In this document: positions 10,401-19,519 of the stretch, in pieces
Position numbering within the stretch: position 1 is the stretch's first letter
How the letters are laid out: every line of letters starts with the position of its first letter
DNA from: Ktedonobacter sp. SOSP1-85
GTDB lineage: Bacteria; Chloroflexota; Ktedonobacteria; Ktedonobacterales; Ktedonobacteraceae
DNA: 64,000 bases
Direction of reading: 5' to 3'
Assembly: GCF_016587415.1 (NCBI RefSeq)
Contig: NZ_BNJI01000001.1
Location: 2,333,501-2,397,500, forward strand
Program-made: the position numbers and the translations under genes
The notes under the pieces: model-generated
What the model saw: only the letters and a program-made list of their open reading frames with translations
Told to the model about the DNA's origin: nothing
Databases searched by the model: none

Positions 10401-10928
10401 GACCTCTTTCAACAGTGGCTCTGCCTCTTGCAGCAGTTGCAGAATGGTCTGCTGGGGATCCTTTGCCTCATCAGGCCGTTCCCGCCATTCACCGGCAAGC
10501 TTCATGGCTTTAACCACGCGTAGCTCGTTGAGCGCGGGAGAGAGCTTCTCGTATCCCTGCTCAAAACAGTCGGAGAGGGTGTCTTGCAGGCGTGTGCGTA
10601 GCAAATACTCGCCATTACGCTTGCGCTCAAGCTTCTGTCTATACGCAGAAATTGCCTGATGCAACTGCTCATCCGTAAGATCGTCGGCCCAGGGTTCGGC
10701 TTTGTCCAGCGCCTCACGTAGCAGAAGGACCAGTTCGTCTTCAAGCACCTTGCCGCCTTTGAGGTAGAGGGCGAGCTGTGAGCGAAACTCAACCGTTTTA
10801 GCGGCCAGCTCTTCGTCACTCAACTCCTTCATCTCTGTTTCCAGCGCGTTAATTTTATCGATGACGGGTTGTATGACCTTTAATTCCTTTTTATTCGGGT
10901 CGCCCAGGATTTTTCCTAGTAATTGCAT
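7452..10928 (-). CDS. secA: Preprotein translocase ATPase SecA, with ~190-residue N-terminal insertion
   Basis: 1158 residues; typical SecA has 800-950. SecA drives Sec-dependent export by ATP hydrolysis at the inner face of the membrane. Walker A (MGTGEGKT) lies at 292-299, about 190 residues later than in E. coli. Other motifs: [24 protein letters not shown] DEAD region, [30 protein letters not shown] and the C-terminal zinc motif [13 protein letters not shown]. The extra length falls between residues ~55 and ~245. It appears to repeat a helical unit of the form (D/E)EL...(Y/F)R...L four times, the last copy being the normal [15 protein letters not shown] segment. The start is ATG 10928. 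A terminator follows the gene. Confidence 0.96.
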   Translation of the reverse strand: MQLLGKILGDPNKKELKVIQPVIDKINALETEMKELSDEELAAKTVEFRSQLALYLKGGKVLEDELVLLLREALDKAEPWADDLTDEQLHQAISAYRQKLERKRNGEYLLRTRLQDTLSDCFEQGYEKLSPALNELRVVKAMKLAGEWRERPDEAKDPQQTILQLLQEAEPLLKEVDEDDLKHAFTEFWPHFEETRRKASDGEEGSNAQLELLLTNILKEIQPELVALRANQMDELAPEMVKRYRNGKTLDDLLPEAFAAVREAGWRTIKMRHYDVQLIGGIVLHQGKIAEMGTGEGKTLVATSPIYLNALTGKGVHLVTVNDYLARRDSEWMGRIYKFLGLTVGVVVNAIDPYTPERNAAYQADITYGTNNEFGFDYLRDNMVTSLDQVMQRELYFAIVDEVDNILIDEARTPLIISGQGQESTDMYAQFARWVPRLKAETDYTIDEKTRSVLMTEEGIEKIEKLAGVTNIYDEENLDLTRYMENALKAEIIFKRDKDYIVKDGEVVIVDEFTGRQMAGRRYSEGLHQAIEAKEGVKVQRENHTLATITFQNYFRLYEKLAGMTGTAMTEAEEFHKIYKLDVVNIPPNKPRVREDMPDYIYRTQEAKFNAVVEEIKECYEREQPVLVGTTSVEISELLSELLKRQGVPHEVLNAKHHEREAHIVAQAGRSGAVTIATNMAGRGTDILLGGNAEGFYDSILRKHVEHVDYIRDMPERNEDERAEKEEAIQEYLANMTEAEKQELLRQKELECEKDRARVRELGGLHIIGTERHESRRIDNQLRGRAGRQGDPGSTRFFLALDDELMRRFAADRVSGLMERAGMGDLPLESKLFTRMIESAQSRVEGYNFDVRKNVVEYDDVIAQQRAVIYSDRRAILEHGDMHERIVKMMEGEVARIVNACIPGNVISEEEELETLFKTLEVWVNIPEDILPENINSVRREQLKSDLTELVLEHYEKRGEELRQQARELGVSQFDPLREFERTYLLQVVDRMWMDHIDALDVMRAGIGLRSLGQRDPLVEFKNESYRMFDELKVAIQHHTVDALLKLIRNDVRLAIDRPAPVRKIPANVRTNADAIAEASGQSKSENGEETRARANGQRKSGQTRAKSASGRSTKNQSNGNRNYNANVNGSASAFAKVGRNDPCPCGSGKKFKKCHGA

Positions 10929-11000
10929 GATTCAGCGTTCTCCTACTGCTCGGCTGTGGTGCAATAGCGCAATTGTCAAAAACCTTAAAAATACAGGCAC

Positions 11001-11009
11001 ATTATATCA
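11001..11009 (-). promoter_or_regulatory. Extended -10 promoter element for secA
   Basis: The minus strand reads TGATATAAT, a TGn extended -10, about 70 nt upstream of the secA ATG. No good -35 is seen. Confidence 0.45.
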
Positions 11010-11101
11010 TGTATAGTTTTATGAGCATACAGCTTCAAGGTACATCTTGAGTATAACCCAGGAACTAAATAGAAGAGACGATCAACAGCAGGTTAGCCTT
11101 T

Positions 11102-11186
11102 CTGGTTGGGAGTGTGGGGCGCCCTGGCAGCCTGTGGCTGCCAGGGCGCCCCACACTCCCAACCAGGACGAGCGCCGCAGGCACGA
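11102..11186. repeat. Palindrome with conserved anchor module, divergent secA/glsB region
   Basis: Perfect 30-bp arms at 11102-11131 and 11137-11166, 5-nt loop. The anchor module lies on the right side in reverse orientation (11171-11186). It sits in a divergent intergenic region, where a transcription terminator for either gene makes no sense. Confidence 0.92.
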
Positions 11187-11342
11187 GAGTGCAAGCACAA
11201 AATATTCTGTACCTGTATACGTACGAAACGATGTTTAGTTAGAACAGGAGGAGGGCAACGGCTACATCAACACTTGCCTGCTTTGGCCTGGTCTATACTA
11301 CAAATAAGATCGGCAGATACCATGACCCAAAGGAGGGGGTGT

Positions 11343-11642
11343 ATGTTCGCGGCGGTTGTCGAAAGCACTGTTTTTAACAACTTCTGGACCTGGACGTTCT
11401 GGATTATTTTGGGAGGACTGGCGGGCACGACGACAGAGATGATGCTCCACAGTAATACTATTGGCTGCGCAGGCAACATGTTTATCGGTGTCCTCGGCGG
11501 CATCCTGGGGGGAGTAGTAATCGCTACCCTGGGCATTCAACCTGGGACGCTTTTTTACACCTTTCTCCCCGCCTTCGGGAGCGCCTTCCTGCTCTTATTC
11601 ATTGCTCAATTCTTCGCGCATATTCGCTATAATACACTTTAA
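11343..11642 (+). CDS. GlsB/YeaQ/YmgE-type small membrane protein
   Basis: 99 residues with three hydrophobic segments and the glycine-rich family pattern (GGLAG, then GCAGNMFIGVLGGILGG). Members are small integral membrane proteins often induced by stress; the biochemical function is not established. ATG 11343 is preceded by AAAGGAGG at ideal spacing. Longer in-frame starts would read through the palindrome and are rejected. Two more family members lie at 18588 and 19138. Confidence 0.8.
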   Translation: MFAAVVESTVFNNFWTWTFWIILGGLAGTTTEMMLHSNTIGCAGNMFIGVLGGILGGVVIATLGIQPGTLFYTFLPAFGSAFLLLFIAQFFAHIRYNTL

Positions 11643-11649
11643 TCATGCT

Positions 11650-11709
11650 AAAAAGTCAGAGGGAGATTGGTCGCGTAGATCTGCGCGACCAGGCTCTCTC
11701 TGACTTTTT
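11650..11709. terminator. Bidirectional terminator
   Basis: AAAAAGTCAGAG and CTCTGACTTTTT flank an inner TGGTCGCG/CGCGACCA stem, between the convergent genes ending at 11642 and 11718. Confidence 0.85.
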
Positions 11710-11717
11710 ATGCTCGT

Positions 11718-12803
11718 TTATGCGTTCCGCTTGCGATGCTTAATAAGATAGGCAGAACCAAGCAGCAGCACGGTCGCGATAAATGAACAGCCCAGAATAA
11801 AGGCGATGTTACGCAACCAGAGAACTGAGGTACTATCTGTCTGCTGGACGGGAGCCGTGTGATGCAGACACGTCAGCGGCCAGTAGCGAATCTTCTCCCC
11901 TCTGTAGTTCCAATACATCCGTGGCATCTCGATGCGAATCTCAGCCCCATCATGGGGCCAGAAGAACGGGGGATCAAAGATAGAAGGGTCGTAGTTATCC
12001 CCAGCTGCTGTAATCGACGGTAAAGGCGTAGGCGTCCCCTCGGGACCTCCATTGTTGTCGCCAGCACCAGGTGTTCCATTGCCATCCGTCACGCTGGGCG
12101 TTCCATCCACGTTCGCAATGCCTGGCCTCGCGCCATCATTGCCCGCGCTAATGGTAGGTGTGGCCTGATCTTCATCGGCAGGATCGACCGTTGGTGTATC
12201 ATCTTCGCCTGGCTCTCCTGTTGGCGTGACCGTTACAGTAGGTGTAGCGGACGCAGTAGGATGCGGCTTCGCCGTTTTACGCACTATAGGGAGAGCGGGA
12301 GGATTGCTTGCTTTGGCGACTGGCAAGGCCTGGCTGGGTGGATAATACTGTTGAGCGCCTCCCTGGGCCGGAGGGTACTGTTGCTGCGTCCCACCTCCAT
12401 TGCTCTGAGCAGGGGGCGAGGGCTGACCGGAGCTCGATGAGTTCGTGTTGGCCTGGGTGCCATCGCTTGAACTTCCCTGGGAAGATGCGTTTGTCGCAGC
12501 GCTATTACATGGCTGTGTGCCGGGTACTTTCGCGACATCGTCCGGAGTTACCGGGGTCACGGTTCCAGAACCCGGCTGGTGTTGCTTCGCGCCTGTAGAC
12601 GTGGTCCGCGTAACCTTTGCCTCCCGCTGGTCCGCATTCGCGGGGTGCCCTGGTCCCTGACGTCCCGACGTAGGCCAAAAGTTCATGCCAACAATGACAC
12701 ACAGCATAGAGGCACAGATACACATGAACATAAACGTCACAAAAAATTTAGCGCCCCTGCGCCTGTTTTTCTGATTCCACAACGCCAACATTGTATCAAT
12801 CAT
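11718..12803 (-). CDS. Pro/Thr-rich protein with two terminal membrane segments
   Basis: 361 residues, family not recognised. A basic N-terminus (NQKNRRRGAKFF) precedes a membrane helix at about 18-42. About 200 residues of Pro, Thr, Ser and Gly-rich low complexity follow (many PTPT/TPTV and NGTPG stretches). A short aromatic segment (DPPFFWPHDGAEIR, YWNYRGEKIRYWPL) and a second helix near the C-terminus end in KHRKRNA. The layout suggests a surface stalk anchored at both ends, with the spacer outside the cell. The start at 12803 follows GGAGAGGAG. It is followed by a bidirectional terminator and lies downstream of the PH-like gene on the same strand. Confidence 0.7.
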   Translation of the reverse strand: MIDTMLALWNQKNRRRGAKFFVTFMFMCICASMLCVIVGMNFWPTSGRQGPGHPANADQREAKVTRTTSTGAKQHQPGSGTVTPVTPDDVAKVPGTQPCNSAATNASSQGSSSDGTQANTNSSSSGQPSPPAQSNGGGTQQQYPPAQGGAQQYYPPSQALPVAKASNPPALPIVRKTAKPHPTASATPTVTVTPTGEPGEDDTPTVDPADEDQATPTISAGNDGARPGIANVDGTPSVTDGNGTPGAGDNNGGPEGTPTPLPSITAAGDNYDPSIFDPPFFWPHDGAEIRIEMPRMYWNYRGEKIRYWPLTCLHHTAPVQQTDSTSVLWLRNIAFILGCSFIATVLLLGSAYLIKHRKRNA

Positions 12804-12916
12804 GGGTGTGCAAACTCCTCTCCCATCTCGTCAACCCCTGGTACTCAATTTACAGCCTATGCGGAAGCCTGAACACACTCGCCACGGTGGTGGCATGGGG
12901 TTTTCCGCATAAGCCT

Positions 12917-14026
12917 TCAGTCCACACAATTGCGCCCTTTAGTATTACTGTTATTACTGGGCTGAAATTGGGCTTTCAAACGACTCACCATCTGCTTCTG
13001 GCGTAAATTCTCCACTATCCCCGCATCGGGAAGTTGTCCCAGGTTCAAGCGCGAAGTCAACGAGGGCGTCAGATTCAGCAAGCGATCCTGCTGTTGCTCT
13101 TCTTGCCTGTGTTGCCAATGCGCCAAGATACGTTCAAGAAACAGGGCGCACTCTACCGGATGGCGAACCGCGAAGATCTCCGACCTGGGCCAATGCTCCG
13201 CCGTAAAAGCAATTGCTTCATACACACGCGAAATATGCAACACCTGCGCATAGGCCAGAACAATCTGGTTTTTACGCCCAAAATAGATCAGGCGCTCACT
13301 GGTCAGCACCAACTTGCCATGGTCTCTCGGCATATAGCGCTTACCGCTCATCGAGGGGCGCTCCTGCCCACAAAGCATGGCATCAGTTATATAATGCGCC
13401 TCTTCACCAGGCAAGAGAGGCATAGGAATTTCAACGATAGGCAGGTGCTCAGACTCAAGCTGCGTCAGGACCCGGCTTATATCAAACCCATAGGTATGGC
13501 GCATACGCTCAAGCAAGAAACGGCGCTGGCGACGCTCGCGCTGCTCCTGGTAACGCCGTGCCCAGCGTGGTATCTCGCCTGGTTCGGCCACTGAGCAACG
13601 ACGGATGGGGGAAATGTCGTTGTCCAGATTTACCTCGGCATCAAGAGGCGTAGGTTCCAGGGCCGGTTGAGGGGAAGACCTGAGCGAGGATGGACGAGGA
13701 TGCCTCGGCTGCGAACGGCGCCGCTCAGTTCGCGCGTCCACTACGCAGACATCATTCCCGGTATGCAAACGCAGCCAGTGATGCAAGTACGCGACCAGGC
13801 GCTCAGCTACTTCGACATCTGGCATGCCGCGTAACACAATTTTCTTCTCTTGAAAACACAGCTCCACGCGTGCTGAGGGCACGCCAAATAAATGATGATA
13901 CTGAGGGCGCACGCTTTTCAAGCGCGTCAGCTTGTAGGCCTTACCATTCACATCCAGGTACTCAGGGTAGAGCCTGACATGATGACCCAACCCAAATGCA
14001 CTCTCCACCATTGGCTCCAGTGGCAT
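12917..14026 (-). CDS. Protein with PH/GRAM-like domains, function unknown
   Basis: 369 residues without signal peptide or membrane helix. An N-terminal beta-rich part (HVRLYPEYLDVNGKAYKLTRL... IVLRGMPD) and a C-terminal part (GKLVLTSERLIYFGRKNQIVLAY... ISRVYEAIAF) both have the strand pattern of bacterial PH/GRAM domains. A basic, Pro/Arg-rich linker and a helical arginine-rich stretch (RYQEQRERRQRR) lie between them. The PH assignment is inferred from pattern only. ATG 14026 follows GAGGAGG; the 14044 start is weaker. Neighbours on the same strand are a transglutaminase membrane protein upstream and the P/T-rich membrane protein downstream, which suggests an envelope-related set. Confidence 0.6.
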   Translation of the reverse strand: MPLEPMVESAFGLGHHVRLYPEYLDVNGKAYKLTRLKSVRPQYHHLFGVPSARVELCFQEKKIVLRGMPDVEVAERLVAYLHHWLRLHTGNDVCVVDARTERRRSQPRHPRPSSLRSSPQPALEPTPLDAEVNLDNDISPIRRCSVAEPGEIPRWARRYQEQRERRQRRFLLERMRHTYGFDISRVLTQLESEHLPIVEIPMPLLPGEEAHYITDAMLCGQERPSMSGKRYMPRDHGKLVLTSERLIYFGRKNQIVLAYAQVLHISRVYEAIAFTAEHWPRSEIFAVRHPVECALFLERILAHWQHRQEEQQQDRLLNLTPSLTSRLNLGQLPDAGIVENLRQKQMVSRLKAQFQPSNNSNTKGRNCVD

Positions 14027-14182
14027 CGCACTCCTCCTCTCCACCTCAGGAGGATACTACGTGTATCCCCCTAGATATTCATTATACAGAACGAGAGGAG
14101 AATGTGCGTGTAACAACCATTAAAGCATCTAAAGACACTTATCTAAAAATAGGTCTCTCAGAGCTTTGAAATGGGCAAGCCC

Positions 14183-16657
14183 CTACTTTCTTCGCCGCTT
14201 GTTCAACAGCAAGTGCCAGGCCATGCCCCGCAACGCGGGCTGCATGCGCCGAGTCTCTGCCGAGGCATCAGGAGACGGAACGCTGGAGCGTGGCCCCCAA
14301 CGATCCCGCACGAAAAGCTCGGTCAGGCGCCACAAGGGAGCAACCTGTCCAGGCGCCTGCTGGCTCAGCATTCCGCTATATTCATACGGCGTCTGCCACG
14401 GGCGTGGTGCAAAGCCAAACTTACTCGCCAGCCAGCAAAAGCGCCAGTAGGTGCTCGCGATAAAAGTACTATTCGCATAGAGACCTCGCCACCAGGAAGT
14501 GAACAGCGCCAGGCCAAACATAACCACCGCGATCAGCAACGCCAGCAGGGCTATATTCAGCAATACGGCATCGCTTATCCCACCTGCCCATTGTACACCC
14601 GTACCGCCTGTCGCCGTATCTGGTGGTGGCGTTGGCTGATGATGCGTCAACGGAGTATTCTTCGCAGTAGCAGTGCTCGTTGGAGTGGGCTTTTGCGCCG
14701 GTTGCGTTGGCGTCACTGTAGGTGTTGGTTTGGCGGGTGAGGTTGTAGAATAGCCCGGCGTGGGCTCGAAATTGACCCAGCCCAGATTGGGAAAATAGGC
14801 CTGCACCCAACTATGAGCATCCTGTCCATCGACAATCCAGGCCTTGCGCTGCTCATCAAAATGGCCGCTACTAAACCCATTGGCCATACGCGTTGGAATG
14901 TGCAACATGCGCGCCATCACAATCATGGCGCTGGCATAGTAAGTACAATAGCCCCGTTTATTCTGTAGCAACCAATCAACCACATTCGCGCTACTGACGA
15001 TATCTGGATTACTTACAGAATAGGTAAACTGAGTCTGATCGCTAAGATGCTGCTCCAGCGCCTTGAGTGCCTCATAGGTCGTAGACGTATTCCCCACCCA
15101 TTGTTTGACTTGAGCCAACACACGAGGCGAGTAATCCTTCTCATCGATTTGCGTGTAGCTGCCTTTGATAATGTCATAATTGGTATCCGCATTCCAGAAA
15201 GCCGGGTCGTGCTCGGGAAGAGGAACTGTGGCGAGAAGATCTGGATCGTGTGGTGGAAGCTGAGAGATCACAGTGTATGCCTCGCCCTTCTGCAAGGGAT
15301 TCTGTTGCATCCAGGTATTCGCCGTCACGTCATAAGAGATAGCCGTTGACACATCAAAGCGCACAGGCTGCTCTGGAGCAAAGATATACGCAGGTCCTCC
15401 CGGTGGCTGCGTCAGTATCACCCGGGTAGTGATCTGGTCATCACTACCCTGAGGTACATCAGATTGCAGCATGGCATTCGGCTCAAAATACTGCGTAGCG
15501 TTCTGATCTAATGAACTCTTCCAGCTCAGATGGCCATCGAAGTCATTGAATGTAAAGCCAAGCAGATATTGAGGTTTCTGATTAGAGCTGGTATATGAAA
15601 GAACCTCGCCCCTGGGCAGGTTCACCTGGCCGGTAATATGCAAACGCTTATCAAAGAAATTCGACGGCGTGCCATTAAACAGGCTGGAAGGATCACGCCA
15701 GGAGAAACGGCCATTCACCAGGTTGTTCCACCCATTATCCAGGTGGTCCCAGAATACCACGCCACTCTGCGCCTGCTGCGCAAAGGGCAAGAAGCTGCTA
15801 AGTAGAAGCGTACAGAGCGTAAAACCACAGGTTACCTGCATACAGCGCCAGGTCATACTGCGCAACCAGGAGCGATCAGTATACAGGCCATCACGCCTCC
15901 ATTGCGCGACCTGGGCCGCCAGGTGCACACGCGCCACCAGCAGCATCAGAGCGCCGCCCAGTATACAGACCAGGTAGGGCGCATCTTGTTTTACATAGTT
16001 GAGGTTTACCAGCAGAATCGCGCTATAGATCAAGGCCACAAGCCAGGGTAAACGCGCGCGATAGACAAGCCAGCAGCCAAAGTAGCCCAGAAAAAAGGTC
16101 AGGAAGGTCAGGTAAAAGAAGAAGAGTGCCTCCGCCAATCCAGGCGGAAGGTCCAGCAGCGAACCAGTAAAGACGGAACGCAAGCCATTCAGCACAAGCG
16201 TGATAGACACATGATAGGCGGCAAAACTCGTCAACCATAAAGCGAACCAGAAACCCAGCAGGCAGGTCCCCAGGTGAAAGAGACTTTGCGGACCCTTTGG
16301 TAACTTCGCAATGATCAAGCCGAGCACCATGCCCAGCAAGCCTCCCCAGGGAAACAATGTATCATGTCCCACCCACTTTGCGGCCTGCATCGACGCAATC
16401 ACACAATATAATGCTACGCCTAAACAGATGAGGGGTAACCAACCCTCCAGGGGCGCAAGCACCAGCGAGGGACGAGCCTTCTGTCCATTCGCCGCTGGCG
16501 GAGGCGTTTTGGGTGTTCCGCGAGAACGGGAAAAACCTGGAGTGGCTGAATAGGTGGGGAGAGAAGTTATTGACTGCGGCACATGCCGAGCTGCTCCATC
16601 AAACGGCTTCACTGGCATTGGAGATGAACGCTTTGGATCGACTACGCTTGGCCTCAT
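14183..16657 (-). CDS. TgpA-like membrane protein with transglutaminase domain
   Basis: 824 residues. About seven hydrophobic helices in the first ~280 residues are followed by a large outer region carrying a transglutaminase-like core. C571 lies in RGYCTYYA and H615 in DAHSW; the third position is in NFEPTPG, with Glu in place of the more common Asp. A Pro/Thr linker, another helix (LLNIALLALLIAVVMFGLALF) and a C-terminal DUF4129-like cytoplasmic tail complete the family layout. The usual partners (MoxR ATPase, DUF58 protein) are not adjacent. The probable role is peptide cross-linking or cleavage at the cell surface. ATG 16657 follows AAGGGAG; the preceding TTG is not needed. Confidence 0.85.
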   Translation of the reverse strand: MRPSVVDPKRSSPMPVKPFDGAARHVPQSITSLPTYSATPGFSRSRGTPKTPPPAANGQKARPSLVLAPLEGWLPLICLGVALYCVIASMQAAKWVGHDTLFPWGGLLGMVLGLIIAKLPKGPQSLFHLGTCLLGFWFALWLTSFAAYHVSITLVLNGLRSVFTGSLLDLPPGLAEALFFFYLTFLTFFLGYFGCWLVYRARLPWLVALIYSAILLVNLNYVKQDAPYLVCILGGALMLLVARVHLAAQVAQWRRDGLYTDRSWLRSMTWRCMQVTCGFTLCTLLLSSFLPFAQQAQSGVVFWDHLDNGWNNLVNGRFSWRDPSSLFNGTPSNFFDKRLHITGQVNLPRGEVLSYTSSNQKPQYLLGFTFNDFDGHLSWKSSLDQNATQYFEPNAMLQSDVPQGSDDQITTRVILTQPPGGPAYIFAPEQPVRFDVSTAISYDVTANTWMQQNPLQKGEAYTVISQLPPHDPDLLATVPLPEHDPAFWNADTNYDIIKGSYTQIDEKDYSPRVLAQVKQWVGNTSTTYEALKALEQHLSDQTQFTYSVSNPDIVSSANVVDWLLQNKRGYCTYYASAMIVMARMLHIPTRMANGFSSGHFDEQRKAWIVDGQDAHSWVQAYFPNLGWVNFEPTPGYSTTSPAKPTPTVTPTQPAQKPTPTSTATAKNTPLTHHQPTPPPDTATGGTGVQWAGGISDAVLLNIALLALLIAVVMFGLALFTSWWRGLYANSTFIASTYWRFCWLASKFGFAPRPWQTPYEYSGMLSQQAPGQVAPLWRLTELFVRDRWGPRSSVPSPDASAETRRMQPALRGMAWHLLLNKRRRK

Positions 16658-16865
16658 CAATGCTCCCTTATCACTTTACAGTAGCAACATATGGTACGCG
16701 CTGATACAAAACATTTTAAGCAATATAGAATTATATAACACAAGAAGTGTTTTTGCCACATTCATCTGGGCCTGCCTTGCAATCATATCCCTCTATATAT
16801 AAATGTCGCAAATTAGCCGCTAAAAGTCACGCATTGCACCTATTTTTGCTATTTCATGAGATATT

Positions 16866-18173
16866 TTACTGCATGGACGTGTTCTTCTTTCCAAAGAAGA
16901 GGAGCAGAAGGCTGGGGGCCAGAAGGAGACAGAAACCACCAAAGACAAAAGAGGCTGCAAGGTTCACACTAGATTGCAGCCAGCCTGCAATCGTTGGGCC
17001 AATGCTAAAGCCAATACTCCAGGTCACGGCGTAGCAGCCGGCGAGAATTGCGCGCTGGCGGTCTGAGACCTGCTCCATGGCGAAGGCGGCATAGACAGGC
17101 TCAATCAAGGTGCGCAGAAATGAGCGTGCATACTCGCCCGTAATCGCCAACGGCAGCGTAGGCGCAAAGCCAATCAAGACCATCAAAGGAGCGCTGATAT
17201 ACTGCACCGAGGTCACCAGGCGCAACTTACTCCAGCGTTTGACAAAGAGCGGCGCCGTTAACGAGAAGATTCCACCAGCCAGGCCCGAGATCGTAAAGAT
17301 GATGCCCAGGGTACCAGGTAAGAGCTGGAAGCGCAGCACAAAATAGAGCTGGATCAGGGCAACAACCGCCCCCTCGCCCATAGTAAAGACCAGGTCGGGC
17401 AGAAGCAATTTCACGAAGAGCCAGGTAGAGGATTGTTCAGCTCGAACGTCTCTCACCTCATTGGCCTGCTCACTGGCAGCCTCGCGTGATGTTGCCTTGT
17501 CGAGACCCCTTGGCTCTTGCAGCAGCCAGAGCGGCAGACCGAAGACAAAGGTAAACAGGGCAGCGCTAAAAACGCCCCAGCGCAGTGGAATAGTCGAACC
17601 AGCCGAGACATGCAGCAGGCCCGCCACAAACTCAGGAATCGCTCCACCCAGGAGATTACCCAGCGCCCCAATTCCCAGCAAGAGAAAGCTATTGAGTGCC
17701 AGCACACCTACCCGCTGCTCCTGGGTGGTGCTCTCCGATAGCAACGGCAGGTTCGTCACCCAATAGGCAGTCGAGACCAGTCCCTGAATCAGGTTGGCGA
17801 CCAGTAACAGCGGCGCCGACGTCACCAGAGCACAGAGCGCTAGCATCAACGGCGTCAGGAAGGCCGTCAGCAGCAGAACCGGCTTACGCCCTATACGATT
17901 GACGAGCATACCCGTAGGCACCGCCGCAATACAGGCCCCAACGGCGGGCATGGCGCTAAAAACGCCGATAAAGTCTGGCTGATAGCCCAGGCTATGCACA
18001 TAATAGTTGAGTGTGAGAGCCGCGATACTGAGTTGAAAGCCTTTTCCCGTGGTAAATAGCAGCAATAAATAGACATTGCGTGGCAAGCGCCAGAAGGAAG
18101 AAACCGCAACACGTCTTTGTGTTACTTTGTCTCCTTGTACACGAGGTTCTGAGGAATTCGACACCGAAGGCAT
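16866..18173 (-). CDS. MFS transporter
   Basis: 435 residues with twelve predicted hydrophobic helices. The loop 2-3 motif appears as GMLVNRIGRKPVLL, a clear MFS signature. A central hydrophilic loop (LDKATSREAASEQANEVRD) divides the two halves. The substrate is not determinable; the profile is like drug or metabolite exporters. ATG 18173 follows AGGAG; the 33 residues upstream in the longer frame lack support. No linked gene suggests a substrate. Confidence 0.88.
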   Translation of the reverse strand: MPSVSNSSEPRVQGDKVTQRRVAVSSFWRLPRNVYLLLLFTTGKGFQLSIAALTLNYYVHSLGYQPDFIGVFSAMPAVGACIAAVPTGMLVNRIGRKPVLLLTAFLTPLMLALCALVTSAPLLLVANLIQGLVSTAYWVTNLPLLSESTTQEQRVGVLALNSFLLLGIGALGNLLGGAIPEFVAGLLHVSAGSTIPLRWGVFSAALFTFVFGLPLWLLQEPRGLDKATSREAASEQANEVRDVRAEQSSTWLFVKLLLPDLVFTMGEGAVVALIQLYFVLRFQLLPGTLGIIFTISGLAGGIFSLTAPLFVKRWSKLRLVTSVQYISAPLMVLIGFAPTLPLAITGEYARSFLRTLIEPVYAAFAMEQVSDRQRAILAGCYAVTWSIGFSIGPTIAGWLQSSVNLAASFVFGGFCLLLAPSLLLLFFGKKNTSMQ

Positions 18174-18505
18174 GTGAACATTACTCCTGAATAAGTAGAT
18201 ACATGCCCATACCTTAACATAGGCTAGCGGAAGAGGGCAATGGTCAAATGGCCAGGAAAACTCTTTAAGCATTTATTAAGCAAATAAAGGATTTTTAGAT
18301 AAAACCTGAGAATCATTAGACTTTGTATTGCTGACTTGATTTATGCAAACATTTCTATTATTATAGAAACACAAGCAACGATACTAGAATTTGTGGATAA
18401 CGCAAGAGCAGTATCGCGCCATTGCTTGAAACAGGTATTCTTGATATTGCGTTTAAAAAGCAAGTTGTTTATCCAGGTATCCATTTTCCGTTGATAAGTG
18501 CCTCT

Positions 18506-18555
18506 CGAAAACCTGAGCGCGCTAGCGCTAGCCGCGAGAGCGGCGTTGGTTTTCG
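18506..18555 (+). repeat. Fold-back repeat with CGAAAACC/GGTTTTCG ends
   Basis: 50-nt unit with outer stem CGAAAACC/GGTTTTCG and internal GAGCGCGCTAGCGCTAGC. It is related to the aceA-flanking elements and lies just before the GlsB-type gene at 18588. The rest of the 414-nt gap upstream of that gene is AT-rich with no recognisable gene. Confidence 0.75.
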
Positions 18556-18587
18556 TATAAGGAGTAAGAGTGAAGGAGGAGAATCGC

Positions 18588-18896
18588 ATGCTTACATTTG
18601 CGACGTTTATCCTTGGAGCTACTCTCAATCCCGGCGGTATTATTGGCTGGATTGTCGTGGGTCTGATCGCAGGCTTCCTCGCCAGCCTCGTCATGCGTGG
18701 TAGTGGCTATGGCATCCTTGGAGACCTGATCGTTGGTCTCGTTGGCGCTCTCATTGGTGGCTTCATTGCCAATCTGCTGATCCCAGGCGGAAACTTTGGC
18801 CTGATTGGCAGTCTGATTGTTGCCTTTATTGGCGCCTGCATTCTCATTGCCATCCTGCACGCCGTTGGGCGTGGGCGCACACGTTCTACGCTCTAG
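18588..18896 (+). CDS. GlsB/YeaQ/YmgE-type small membrane protein
   Basis: 102 residues with three glycine-rich membrane segments (IIGWIVVGLIAGFLASL, GDLIVGLVGALIGGFIANLL and a C-terminal helix). It matches the same family as 11343 and 19138. ATG 18588 has AAGGAGG immediately upstream; the GTG 18 nt earlier overlaps that ribosome site and is unlikely. A strong terminator follows, so this gene and the next family member are separate units. Confidence 0.85.
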   Translation: MLTFATFILGATLNPGGIIGWIVVGLIAGFLASLVMRGSGYGILGDLIVGLVGALIGGFIANLLIPGGNFGLIGSLIVAFIGACILIAILHAVGRGRTRSTL

Positions 18897-18970
18897 CAAG
18901 TAGCACATCACAGGCCTCTCATGTCCTGGGAAGATAAGTAGAAATTTGTAACCAGGACACTGCCTTTTCA

Positions 18971-19016
18971 AGAGAAGTGGATGCCGCCAGATTAGGCGGC
19001 ATCTACTTCTCTTTTT
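18971..19016 (+). terminator. Rho-independent terminator
   Basis: AGAGAAGT(G)GATGCCGCC pairs with GGCGGCATCTACTTCTCT, followed by TTTTT. It lies downstream of the gene ending at 18896. Confidence 0.88.
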
Positions 19017-19137
19017 CTTCTCCTCACCCATTCCTCACACCAGCATATAACTTTCATGCTCTCAGCAACGTATATCATGGCAGAGTATTACCATTAGCAA
19101 CCTGACTGTTCCACGCTGAGAGGAGCGTTCATCTTTT

Positions 19138-19431
19138 ATGATTACGATTCATCCCGGCAATGTCTATGCCATTCTCCAGCCCGGTGATATTATCGCCTGG
19201 CTTCTCGTTGGCCTCATCTCAGGCTACATCGCCAGCATCCTGGTACGAGGGCGCGGCTTTGGCTGCCTTGGAGATATAGTGATTGGACTCATTGGTTCGT
19301 TTATCGGAGGAATGATCGCTAATTACCTAAACATCAGCGGCAACTTCCACTTCTGCGGCACCATTGTGATCTCGGTCATTGGCGCCGTCATTCTCCTCAC
19401 CATTATTAAACTCCTCTTTGGCGACCGTTGA
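19138..19431 (+). CDS. GlsB/YeaQ/YmgE-type small membrane protein
   Basis: 97 residues. Three membrane helices with the family pattern (DIIAWLLVGLISGYIAS, then GCLGDIVIGLIGSFIGG). It is closely similar to the protein at 18588, which suggests a local duplication. A GAGGAG motif precedes ATG 19138 by 12 nt, a rather long spacing. It is convergent with the subtilase gene through a 35-bp perfect palindrome. Confidence 0.85.
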   Translation: MITIHPGNVYAILQPGDIIAWLLVGLISGYIASILVRGRGFGCLGDIVIGLIGSFIGGMIANYLNISGNFHFCGTIVISVIGAVILLTIIKLLFGDR

Positions 19432-19441
19432 CCAGGGAGCA

Positions 19442-19513
19442 TCTTGATGTCTGCATGCAAAAGAAGGAGCCAGGTTAAAACCTGGCTCCTTCTTTTGCAT
19501 GCAGACATCAAGA
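19442..19513. terminator. Bidirectional palindrome/terminator, 35-bp arms
   Basis: Perfect arms at 19442-19476 and 19479-19513 with a 2-nt loop, between convergent stops at 19431 and 19520. It is one of the longest palindromes in the window. Confidence 0.85.
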
Positions 19514-19519
19514 ACACGT

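Noticed and set aside
11106..11342. Long N-terminal extension of the GlsB-type protein at 11343
   Set aside because: It reads through the palindrome and has no ribosome site, whereas AAAGGAGG sits directly before ATG 11343.
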